Of a stretch of 64,000 nucleotides of DNA, positions 52,900 through 62,445 are shown in pieces. Source of the stretch: Piezodorus guildinii (Eukaryota; Arthropoda; Insecta; Hemiptera; Pentatomidae). The notes under the pieces were generated by a model. The model did no database searches. It saw nothing but the letters and a program-made list of their open reading frames with translations, and was not told where the DNA came from. The stretch lies in NCBI GenBank assembly GCA_023052935.1, contig CM041297.1, forward strand, positions 94,813,484-94,877,483. The letters are read 5' to 3'. The translations under genes were made by a program, and so were the position numbers. The number at the start of each line of letters is the position of its first letter. Within the stretch, counting starts at the first letter, position 1.

Positions 52900-54275
52900 A
52901 CTTGATCTTGATGTACCTTTAAATTTGTTTTTTCTAAGAGATTAACCATAAATTTAATGACATTTACTAAGTACGGCTAAATATACAAGTTGGACGAATT
53001 TGATAACCAACTAAAGGATAAAAGAGCAAAACTATTTTTATTTTTTTTATGAAATTTTGTTTTTTTTGATAATAAGAATAGTCATGTGGACATATAATAT
53101 ACCGTCGGAAAGAGAAAGATTTTAGAAACAAATATTATCTGATACATAAAGTTGTAAAAGGTAATATAAAGTGACGAATAGGAAATAAACTTATTACTAA
53201 TTGCCCTATATACATCATCTTATCGCATCGATACCATAGTTAACAGGTTACAGCTAAACTTCAAAAAAATCAATAAATATTGCAATATGTGGAAATTAAA
53301 AATAAATGCAAACAAGTCAGAAGCTATAATCTTTACTAAGCGCAGACCGAATATAAATCATCACGTTTTATTAAACTCAGTCCACATTAACTGGTCTAAA
53401 TCAGTTAAATACTTAGGCTTAACATTAGACAAATCATTAACTTATACCGAACATATAAATAGAAAATCCGAAAAAACAAAAAAATGTATTTATAAAATGT
53501 TCCCTATTTTAATAAAAAATCCAGTTTAAGCACTCAGAACAAACTACTACTATATAAAACAGTCATACGTGCCCAGATATGTTATGCATCGCCCGTCTGG
53601 AGCTCGACTTGCAATACCAATTATAAAAAAACTGAAACAATACAAAATACATGTATGCGAATCATTAACAACTACCCACGATATACTAAAATTTCAAAAA
53701 TACTCTTTGAACTAAATCTCCCAACATTAAAACAGTATATCTACACAGTAACCAAAAACTATTTTGATAAAACCACAGCTTCTGAAAACCCATTAAAACT
53801 AGAAATTGGTAATTACAACAAAACATCACTAAAGCGCTACACGCACAAAAGAACCAAACATGTACTATTAAACTAATATTGTAATTTATATTGTGTAGGT
53901 TTTTTTTTTTTTCATGTTTCTTTTCCTACTGTCTTAAACAAAATATTGTATAATCATTTGTAAATTCAAAGGATGATTGAAACTCTGTTATCATGAAAAA
54001 AGGTCTACTGAAATCATGAAACCAAACATGTTTGTATTGAGTGTACATTGTAAATATTATGCAAATAAATAAATCTTCTTCTTCTTCTTCTATTACTGAT
54101 TTAATATAGTTATATTATTTAATCTAAATCATATGTTCCCAACGAAAAAGAATACACGTTTTATTAAAAAAAACTTAAAATGTTTTTCGAATCGAATAAT
54201 ATTTAATAGTTTTTAAATTTATTATAACAGTCGAGGTAAGTGAATTTCGAGTGTTGCCTTCACCAGATGTTTAAA
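52900..54275 (-). repeat. Repeat A copy (-), split by a LINE
   Basis: The reverse complement has the family order: ACATCTGGTGAAGGCAACAC and TTCACTTACCTCGAC at the right end (54275), and CTTTAGTTGGTTATCAAATT and TATATTTAGCCG at 53030-52975. The middle is interrupted by the LINE at 53199-54090. Confidence 0.72.
53199..54090 (+). mobile_element. 5'-truncated Jockey-superfamily LINE (different lineage), 7-bp TSD
   Basis: TATTACT flanks the insertion at 53192-53198 and 54091-54097. The coding part reads 'LYTSSYRIDTIVNRLQLNF', 'MWKLKINANKSEAIIFTKR' and 'KSVKYLGLTLDKSLTYTEH', then after a shift near 53525 'LLYKTVIRAQICYASPVW' and 'MRIINNYPRYTK', 'LFELNLPTLKQYI'. It ends with AATAAATAAAT and (CTT)n rather than poly(A). 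It is very A-rich compared with the 11170 element, so it is a separate family. Confidence 0.85.
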
Positions 54276-54289
54276 TTATTTTTTCATAG

Positions 54290-54860
54290 AATCACTATCA
54301 AAAGCCCTTTTTCGAGTAATAACTTTTTTCTGGAGTTTTAAGTAGGCTAACCAGTGCCCGTTACTGAATTGGGGTCATTGATATACCATATTTTGGTTTT
54401 CAGAAGTTATAGAGACGACACAAAGATTAATGGCGACAAGGCTCCGCCATTTAGAATAATATTACCTCAAACGATATTTCAAGTCGAGCTCCTAACGTCT
54501 TAAAAAAAAATCCACTCATTTCAACGAGTTTAACTATTTGAATGTGATCCAAGAAACATATTTCTGGCTAACTTGACCCGCTCTTATGACAAGCATATCT
54601 TTTTTGATGAGGCTAATGTTTAACAAAAAAGCAACCCGCAAATATTTTTCTTCGGTTAAACCAGGTCACTCAACTACTAGAGGGTCGAAGACTTATTCTA
54701 AAACGAGGTGCAAATGATCAACAAAAGTTTTGGCCTACATTGCATGCCTGAACAGTGTGAACAGAACATGTGCACTGAATCCCGAGTTTATATCTCATGA
54801 CTCAGAGCTGGTGTTCGAAGTCGAGAGAAGAAATAATGGAATCAGAGCCGCTATTATTAT
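54290..54860. other. Intergenic stretch, nothing recognised
   Basis: Mixed composition with no coding, repeat or RNA signal I can support. Confidence 0.4.
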
Positions 54861-55205
54861 AAAAATCTGGTGCTCACAAAACACTTCTTACCTCCGTCGT
54901 TAAAATGAATTTAAGAAATTTTATGTAATGTGAGTGTTGAAAGATCTGATGGGTGCAACACACGACCTTCACTTACCTCCGATGTTAAAATCATTAAGAA
55001 CTTTTAGGAATAAAAACTGGTCGATGAAATTACAACGGGTTTCGTAAGAAATATAGGTTTCATTAAAATATCTATTATATTATTATCTACAACAGTCCGT
55101 TAGTTTTATTGGCGTTTCATCACTTTTCATTACCTTTTAGGAATAAGATATTATTTTTTCTATAATCTTCCTATTTCCAACGAAATATTAATTAAAATTA
55201 CATTA

Positions 55206-55491
55206 TGGGATCACTTGTAGGTGGTTGGCTAGCGTAACAGCCTCCCATGCTAAAGGTCACGGGTTCAAATCTGCAGGTGGTCCTAGGATTTTTTAATGGG
55301 AGTGAAAAATCCTTAGTTACGCCGTCCTTCGGAGGGGGCGTTAAAAGGTGGTCCCGAGCTTGTAAGATGTCAGGTACTCGTTAAAGATCCCTATCCTAAT
55401 AAAACCTGGATAGGCAAAATTTAGGCCTCCCACTGTAGCATCGTCCGATTAGCCAAAGCAGCAAAAAGTGACGTTAAATAAATAAACAAAC
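55206..55491 (+). mobile_element. SINE1 (tRNA-derived) with 12-bp TSD, well preserved
   Basis: AAAATTACATTA is exact at 55194-55205 and 55492-55503. The copy has GGGATCACTTGTAGG, GGTTGGCTAGCGTAACAGCC (box A region), GGGTTCAAATCTG (box B), a complete body and a TTAAATAAATAAACAAAC tail. It is the best reference copy of SINE1 here. Confidence 0.93.
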
Positions 55492-55941
55492 AAAATTACA
55501 TTAAACAAATTTTTTTTCTATTTTCTCCTTCAATTGGTCATCAAATTCGTTCAACTTCTATATTTAGCCGATCTTTATTAATGCTAATAAGATGATATGG
55601 TTAATCTCTTGTAATGTACATAATTAAAATTACTTTAGAGGAAAAAAATACAAAGATTCTCACTTAAGCACTTTCAGAATATTTCAATTAGAATGAAACT
55701 TATATCATACTAAAGCCCATTACAATTTCCATTGATATATAGAGTTTAATCAACGTTGTTTTTGAGTAAAATTGTAAAAAGGTGTAAAATTGATGGGATA
55801 AAGTAGTCCGGCCAGCCGATTTTAGTAAAAAAGTTGCCGTAACAACTAGGGCGTATATTTGTCTTATATGAAATTTCAGTTTTGTACACCGTTTCGTTTT
55901 CGTGATGGACTTACTACACACACACAGACCTTTTTGCGTGA

Positions 55942-56154
55942 CTTTTTTTTGTATGTTCACCTCTTCCTCGCCTTTGAAGTCTATACGGGGGTTTCTCGGA
56001 CCATGGGGTGAGGGCGGTGGGCTAAATGCCGAGATAAAAGTCCCCCCCGGACAGAGACGCGAACTCGTAATTTTTTGGTTTCAAGGTTTTTGGTAGCGAG
56101 GCAACGCGCGTTTAAAGTAACGCACACTAACCCACTCAGCCACCCCGCAACTTA
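55942..56154 (-). mobile_element. SINE4-type tRNA-derived element (-) with 14-bp TSD, nested in repeat A
   Basis: ACCTTTTTGCGTGA is exact at 55928-55941 and 56155-56168. The minus strand starts CGGGGTGGCTGAGTGGGTTAG (box A-like, tRNA-Ser/Leu style with a long variable part) and has GAGTTCGCGTCTC (box B-like). The T-run at 55943-55950 is its A tail. GC content is much higher than the surroundings. No other copy was seen. Confidence 0.88.
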
Positions 56155-56350
56155 ACCTTTTTGCGTGAGTTGGTTATTTGGACTCAGGGTACCCTAAAAC
56201 GTTTATTTCCGTTGAAAACTGGGATCCAAAAATTTTCACCATCGCATTGCTTTTCCTTACTGTATTATATTTCACATATAGGTAAGTGAAAGTAAAAATT
56301 GTATAGTATTATATCAGTTCGTTTAAAACTGATATAATAATCGTTCTAGA

Positions 56351-56953
56351 TCAGTTGTTCCCAACAATAAATCGGACCCCTTCATACATTTAGTACAGTG
56401 ACAAAGACCTCGATATTTAAAAAATCGTAATATATATTTATAACTTAAGCAAATAAATATGAAAAGTTATTAATGTATTATTTAAAAATTTCTCGATTTT
56501 CATAGAATAATAACAAGTACGTTCGTTCATACTGTATATTTACATGAATGGATACAGTTCCTAATCCAAATCATTGTGTTAATTTTAGGATGTATCCGAC
56601 TGACAGTAACTTTTTGTTCACTGACAGTTAGACTAAATCGTTCTATAAATAATGGGCCAACGATATTATTTGCTGGATCTAGGCTCAGAAAACCAGCTAC
56701 AATCGGCGAAACATTGTACGCTGAAATTAACTAAAATTTAGAAATATATTAGTAATAAGTAATTATTTTCCCTCAAATACCACAAGAAATAAAATGCATG
56801 TGTGCAATGTGAGAGTGACTTTTGTAACAAGCTAAGGCTTACCAAATATATTTCATTAAGGTTGTTTAAAATAATTTTCTAACGGCATCTCGCGGAACCC
56901 TTGTACATCTGCTGAACCCCAGGGGTGTGCGTACCATTAGTTAGGAACCACTG
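56351..56953. mobile_element. Non-autonomous hAT-type DNA transposon, 603 bp
   Basis: The 8-bp TSD TTCTAGAT is exact at 56343-56350 and 56954-56961. Terminal inverted repeats are CAGTTGTTCCCAAC (left) and CAGTGGTTCCTAAC (right, reverse complement), 12 of 14 matching, in keeping with the CAGNGGTTC ends of hAT elements. The right subterminal region is GC-richer (GGGGTGTGCGTACCATTAG). No transposase is encoded. Confidence 0.92.
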
Positions 56954-56999
56954 TTCTAGATTAGAATGCGCACAAGCCCTTACTTTCCCATTATTTCTG

Positions 57000-57340
57000 T
57001 TTCTGAGAGCAAAGCACTGGTGCCACAGTTGTAGCCAGCTAGGAACACCCTTGACACCCATATGATGAGTTCTTGGACAGGAGATATATAAAAGGGCCGG
57101 GAGTGCCAACGCGGAGCCATATTGGGAGACCGGGTATGATTCAAGTGGAGAGGTTGGCCTCTCCGGATTTGGTCCGCGGCTTGTGTGGCGACCTCCAGGC
57201 TGAGCGGTTGTCCTGGCGCTTTCGATAATCGTGAGCTACGGAGGTCGTCCATCTCGGAAGGGAATCTGAGTGATGATGGTTAAGGTGTAAGAGCTGACGA
57301 GGACAGGTTAAGTTCACCTTGCTCTAATAATGGCGGGGCA
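57000..57340 (+). promoter_or_regulatory. GC-richer TATA-containing segment, possible solo LTR or promoter
   Basis: TATATAAAAG at 57085-57094 is followed by GC-rich sequence (GGGCCGGGAGTGCC, GGTCCGCGGCTTGTGTGGCG). Such a layout is typical of an LTR U3-R boundary or a Pol II promoter. No reading frame with homology follows, and LTR ends and TSD could not be fixed, so the class is open. Confidence 0.4.
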
Positions 57341-57489
57341 TGAATGTAAATGTTAAGGTCCATAATTGCAGGGCGTTCATGTGTCGCAAGAATAGTTACT
57401 ACTTAACTAGCTATGCGCTTAGAAAGGTGAAACAAAGAAGGGGAGATGCACGGTCCTCTAAAGATTATTGGGACAAAGAAAAACAAAAG

Positions 57490-58256
57490 ATAAAAAATGT
57501 GACGCGCTCGAAACACATCCTTCACTTACCTTGGTTGTTAAACTCAATTTAAGAATTTTTAAATACAGTTAGAGTTAAAAAAAAGAATCACATTGTGCTT
57601 CGCACTAAACATATATTTTACATTATATAATATAATAGCATAAAATTGTTCTCTACAACAATCAAGTTTACGCCCTATTTGTCACTTTACATTTTCTTCC
57701 ACAACTTTTTACATACTGAAATCTTTAGCTATAATTAATATAAAGCCGGTTTTAATCATGGTATTAGCATTGAAAAGAAACGGCTAAATATACAAGATGA
57801 ACGAATTTAAATTAGGTAATTTTTTTTTTTTAATTTTTGTTAAACATGAGAATAGTAATATAGATGTGTAATATACCGTTAGTAAGCTAAAGATTTCACA
57901 AGTTATAGTATGTACAAAGTTGTGGAAGGTAATGTAAAGGTAATTTTTGTACACAACACTTTATACTGATTGTCTTATAGGTCTTCTTTCGGTTTGATCT
58001 GGTAACAGGGAGGAAGAAATGGAAGAAACAAGTTGATTTGGGTTGTGATGTGCCGATCAATGAAACGAGTTATGTTTGTCGTGAATGTAATTATTATTAT
58101 TTATTTAATGTGAAATATATGTTTTCTACGAAGGTCAATGAAATTCATTTTTGAAGAAGAAAATTTAAAATAGCAGCATTTAAGTTCTGTCAGACTGTAT
58201 TAATAAGAATAAAACTTGCATGATATCAAAGCCCTTCAACTTTTACATCGATTTAG
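57490..58256 (+). repeat. Repeat A pieces
   Basis: It begins AATGTGACGCGCTCGAAAC, CTTCACTTACCTTGGTTG. Middle segments GGCTAAATATACAAGATGAA (an inverted piece at 57782-57960) and TTAAAATAGCAGCATTTAAG (58165) follow. The inversion of the central part indicates rearrangement. It ends abruptly at the LINE at 58258. Confidence 0.62.
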
Positions 58257-58257
58257 C

Positions 58258-58760
58258 CAGCGAAGCAAAGTAGCTGTTAAAGGCGGGAAACGCGTGTTAT
58301 TATTCAGTAGCTCAATTACTAAGTTCGAGGCTTCTGCCAAGAAATTTAAAAGTTAGAATCTACAATACAATTATTCTCCTAACCTCCCAACGGTTCTATA
58401 GGGATGTGAATCGTGGTAACTTACTCTGAAGGATAATCAAAGCCTTAAGATTTTCGAGTTTAGGTCAAAAGAGAGATAAGGCCTCTGGAGAATTTAGAGG
58501 GTTTACGGTATCGGAATTATTATACGCCAGATCTTTTATTATTCCACCAGTATAATTATATATAATATAATTATATATAATATAATGCGGCGACTCAACT
58601 GGCCATGTAAAATTGTCAGGCTCTGTGTACAACGAAGCCGAAAAACTGGTAGGCGTCCGAAAGGTTGGTGGGAGGACTGTGGTAACTCTCATTTCGAGTA
58701 GTTGGGATTGGACGAATCTGTGTAGAACACATTTAATGCTATCAGCATCAAGAATACTTT
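58258..58760 (+). pseudogene. LINE reverse transcriptase C-terminal fragment (same family as 781-2060)
   Basis: Degraded frames give 'LLKAGNACYYSVAQLL', 'SRLLPRNLKVRIYNTIILL', 'QKRDKASGEFRGF', and at the end 'KTGRRPKGWWEDC'-like and 'DWTNLCRTHLMLSASRIL', matching 'HWTDLCRQHLVES' at 3230. A short palindromic ATTATATATAATATAATT block interrupts it at 58550-58585. Confidence 0.78.
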
Positions 58761-59676
58761 TCTTCTCCTATAGTAATTTAAAAAGCTCAATAAAGTTAAA
58801 AAATAAAAGGAACCTTTCTATTTTATAATATAATTCAATGATATCTAATTACATTAGATTAAACGGAAAAAATCAAATTGTATACATTGATTGTAATCAA
58901 TTCTTAATCGCAGAAAGTATTCTATTTTTCTATTCGTAGTTGACGTTATCTTGCATGAGTCATATTGCCGCATTCGCGATCATATTCCATGACCTTCTGC
59001 AACCTTAATCTTGAATACTTTCTAGTATCTCGTTGCCAGGGACCAACATAACAATACATCTAGGGATTAGGAAGGGCATAATTCAGGAATAAATAATTTA
59101 AAATAAACAAAACTTTTTTTTTTCTCTGACGCGAAAAGCCGTGAATTCCTGAGAGAATTTACTCACCGCGTTTCTTGATGAAATTTTTATATGTTAGGAT
59201 CATCACTCCCTAAACAACACATTAATAATTTCAAATTGCATTAATCAATTACCAAATATATAATAAAGCTTTGGCAATCCCGACATTTTATTCATTACTC
59301 TCTTCTTTAGGGAACGATGTATTTATTTATTTATTTTTTTTAATGAAGCATTGCGTAAAATATTTTTCCCAACTAAGGGAGAGTCTGCTAAACAATGCAG
59401 AAAATTTTACAATGCGAGGTATGACTTGCTTTGGGAAAATCTGATCAAATTCACAAATTCTGATACTGAAATGGGCCAGTTATTAAATTGGATAACGAAC
59501 AAATAATTCACATTTCAACTGATATCTATTAAAGTTGTGGAATGAAATGTTTTAGTATGATTTGGAACGAAACTAAATGCGTAATTAGTACCTTTAGAAA
59601 ATAATTGCTCGAAGATTAAGATTCGAGATGGAATCGAATTTCACTAGATAAAATCGAAAAGAAGATTTGGATACAA

Positions 59677-59680
<4 letters not shown>
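58761..59680. other. Mostly unassigned AT-rich stretch
   Basis: A SINE3 3' fragment in reverse lies at 59115-59215 (CTGACGCGAAAAGCCGTG, GCGTTTCTTGATGAAATTTT). The remainder has no recognised content. Confidence 0.5.
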
Positions 59681-59681
<1 letters not shown>

Positions 59682-59727
<46 letters not shown>

Positions 59728-59890
59728 GTACCACTACAACCCAAGAAGAGCTTGGACTCAGTACATTTAGGGATTCGTACTGATTCTAGGCCAATGGCCG
59801 CCAAATTTTTGGGTTCCCACTTTATAGAGGCTGGGTCTGCCCCAGGAGGGTCTCCATACCCCGACTGAATTAACAGAATAAATAGTGAAA
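59682..59890 (-). mobile_element. SINE2 (-), 5'-truncated, 11-bp TSD and 47-base A tail
   Basis: ATACAACTAAA is exact at 59671-59681 and 59891-59901. The uninterrupted A run covers 59679-59725. Only the SINE2 3' body is present on the minus strand side to 59890 without the tRNA head. A long pure tail and exact TSD suggest a young insertion; the A run lies on + because the copied element is antisense as written, with the tail on the left. Confidence 0.85.
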
Positions 59891-60068
59891 TACAACTAAA
59901 TTATGAGAAAAGAAATTTGTCAAAAAACCGATTTCATAAAAAATATCCTTTTGTACCTTTTGGAAATCAATTTCTCAATTGCTTACAAGGAAACAAGATT
60001 GTAAACAGGCGATTTATCTGCTCATAATGATGGAGTTTGTGAATATATGTTGACCGTTGAGAATAAAT

Positions 60069-60470
60069 AATGGAGTACGGTCATCAAGAAAAACACACTA
60101 TAAAAATGTTCCGACGTTTCGTCCTACATTTTGGACCCTCATCAAGACTAAAAAAAATACTGCAACCAATACAAGTAAAAGAAAAAGTAGTAATAAGTTA
60201 ATTACAATAATATAATAACGGAGATAAAATATAGAACAAAGAGTAATATAAAATGATTATATTGGTAAGAGAATATTTGAAGAATATAATGAGAAATTTA
60301 TTCATAAGTTGCTTAATTTATTTTTTCTTTCTTTTAATTGTAATGGTTGTTATCTTGTTTTTCTTAGCTCTGAAGAAGAGCAAAAACGTAGGCCAAAACT
60401 TCGGCTCGCAAATAAAATAAGTCTGTCTTATTATTGAGTTTTTCTTGATTACCGTTCTATTACCCAACTT
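60069..60470. mobile_element. Fold-back element with hammerhead-like motifs
   Basis: TACGGTCATCAAGAAAAAC (left) matches GTTTTTCTTGATTACCG (right), and inner CAACCAATACAAGTAAAAG matches CTTTTAATTGTAATGGTTG. The left arm (minus strand) has TTGATGA, stem GGGTCC/GGAC with loop AAAATGTA, GAAAC, GTC. The right arm (+) has CTGAAGA (60370-60376), AGAGC, loop, GGCC, AAAACTTCGGC. It is the same subfamily as 16829-17418. Confidence 0.8.
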
Positions 60471-60944
60471 CTGCATTATATGATCTATTTTTTTATATTA
60501 TTATACTTGGGTTGTTATCAATATTCTACAAAGTAATTATTCAGATCGAATAAATCAATAAAACTCTATATTTAAAATATACAAAAAATTATTATTATTT
60601 TTTAAAAAATATTCTTCAAGAATAGATCATTCAACTAAAATCGTTTACGACCAAAACAACATTTACTGGCCCAAGCATATTTATAATAACGTTCTCTATT
60701 AGGAACTGGCCAATATTCTAAAAAAAGATTTAAGTATCCGATTTATTTTTAAATTGTTTGTAATACGATCTAGAAAACTTCAAACACATCTCGAACAAGG
60801 GCAAACTGAGCAAACAAATAAAAACCAATGGGGGATTCCTAAGCCAAAGCTGACCATCTCGAAATCTGACTCACATAATTGTGATATTTTTTTTAGCACA
60901 AACAGATATGTATATTGTTAACGCCACTTTATGATATTGTGGTT

Positions 60945-61115
60945 AATCGCCTCTATAAAGTGGGTACCCAGAAATGAGGAAAAACCTGGCAGCTGGACGT
61001 GATCACGGCCTAATCACCTCATTGCACGGCCTTTGCCCTAGAAACAGAGCGAATCTCTGTATGTACTGAGTCCAAGACCCTTCATAGATTCTAAAGGTTC
61101 AGATTTAAAAAAAAA
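60945..61115 (+). mobile_element. SINE2 3' part (5'-truncated)
   Basis: CGCCTCTATAAAGTGGGTACC, GACGTGATCACGGCCTAATC, GCGAATCTCTGTATGTACTG and AGACCCTTCATAG, then an A run. No tRNA head is present. Confidence 0.75.
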
Positions 61116-61815
61116 ATTAAATAACTTGTTTTACCTAATTACGTGTTTATAAATATATACATTATCTCCAATTCCACAACTAAACACGATATTCCACTCA
61201 GAATCATATAATGTATGTAATATGCGGTTATAGCTTTGGCATTTTTAAAATAATATGTATTTAGGTTGTGAATGCATTGAAGGAAATGGTTATGCGTCTT
61301 AGTATTCCAGAATGTCCACTGATGGTTGCAAATTCTTAAAGGTATTTAATTATATTCAACATACACTTGTATCCGTCAGACATAAGCAATTACTTTCCTA
61401 TGTCTTCGGTTGAGGATTCGGTTTCAACGAATGGCATGCCGCATCATCAGTTTTAGAAACAAGTCACCGAAGCTAAGACGGAAACTTATTATGCAATTGA
61501 GACAGGCTCTAGCCGGCCGCGGCCAAATAAGGCAAAGATGACTTGGAGGCTCTCAAGAGGTTAAGAGTGATATATGTTTTAGCCGCTTCCTTAAATGGAA
61601 ATATTCATTTATTTACTTGTATTTCCTTCCAGAGATGGACCAAATGCAAATTAAGCCAAACTCTAATTAGGCAATTAATCACGAACATTAAAAAAAAAAA
61701 ATATATATATGGTTTATTTCTAGACGAGTTTTCTACCACCAGAAATCTATTGTTTCAACAACCTCATCTATCCGTCAGGCTGTTTGATACTATTTATTAA
61801 AATTTACTAATATAT
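61116..61815. other. Unassigned stretch
   Basis: AT-rich with a somewhat GC-richer part at 61400-61550 (CTAGCCGGCCGCGGCC). No gene is recognised. Confidence 0.4.
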
Positions 61816-61819
61816 AGTT

Positions 61820-62445
61820 TTTTGTTTTTTTAAAAATTTATTTATGGAAATTTAAAATTGTATTTATTCATACAAGTAAATATGCTACAATGATAAAACA
61901 AATAAAGAGAAACTACCTATTAGCAGCACACTATTAGTGAATCTAAACAAGAAGGTCACGAGGCCATCTTCTTTTCAGACGCCTCGGCGGATTGTCAGGA
62001 ATTGAAGTGGAAGCAAGGATTGAAACTAGTGGATTAGAGTGGGAGTGGAGTTTTTCATGGTAGGAGTGATACCTGTTACAGGCCAAAGCAGCAACATATG
62101 GAAGATTAAGGTCTTTGTGGATGATTTTATTGGTGACAAAGTAAGGATTTTTGATTGTAAGGATTGAATACGGGAAGAATTTGATGGTTTAGTAGAGCCC
62201 CAAGCTGAACTCCGTAAGTCCAGATGGGCCTTATGATTGTCATGTAAATGAGTCTTTTGTAGTTAAGTGAAAGGTTAGAGCGTTTGTCAAGTAAATGTTG
62301 AAGTAACCGAAATCGGCGAGCTGTTTCTTGTCTTTTCAGTCTTGTATGCGGATTCCATGTAAGACGTTGGTCAAGAGGGAGGCATAAATAACGGATCTGT
62401 TCAACCGGGACAAGCGGGATATCAAGGGCACTGTAGGACAGGATT
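61820..62445 (-). pseudogene. Jockey-like LINE 3' fragment (-)
   Basis: On the minus strand the coding end (GATGGCCTCGTGACCTTC near 61960) and the RT thumb (ending near 62440 at CCGGTTGAACAGATCCG) match 39243-41492. The left flank is T-rich, with a 3' UTR-like region at 61850-61955. TSD not established. Confidence 0.82.

Larger units (their letters stand above)
54862..56290 (+). repeat. Repeat A copy with duplicated 5' end and two nested SINEs
   Basis: The 5' end occurs twice in tandem (AATCTGGTGCTCACAAAAC at 54864 and GATCTGATGGGTGCAACAC at 54942, each followed by CTTACCTCCG). The body continues at 55500 after a SINE1 and again at 56155 after a SINE4-type element, and ends ATAGGTAAGTGAAAGTAAAA near 56290. 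Confidence 0.8.

Noticed and set aside
57085..57094. TATA box as the promoter of a host gene
   Set aside because: No coding exon is recognisable downstream. Kept only as an LTR/promoter candidate.
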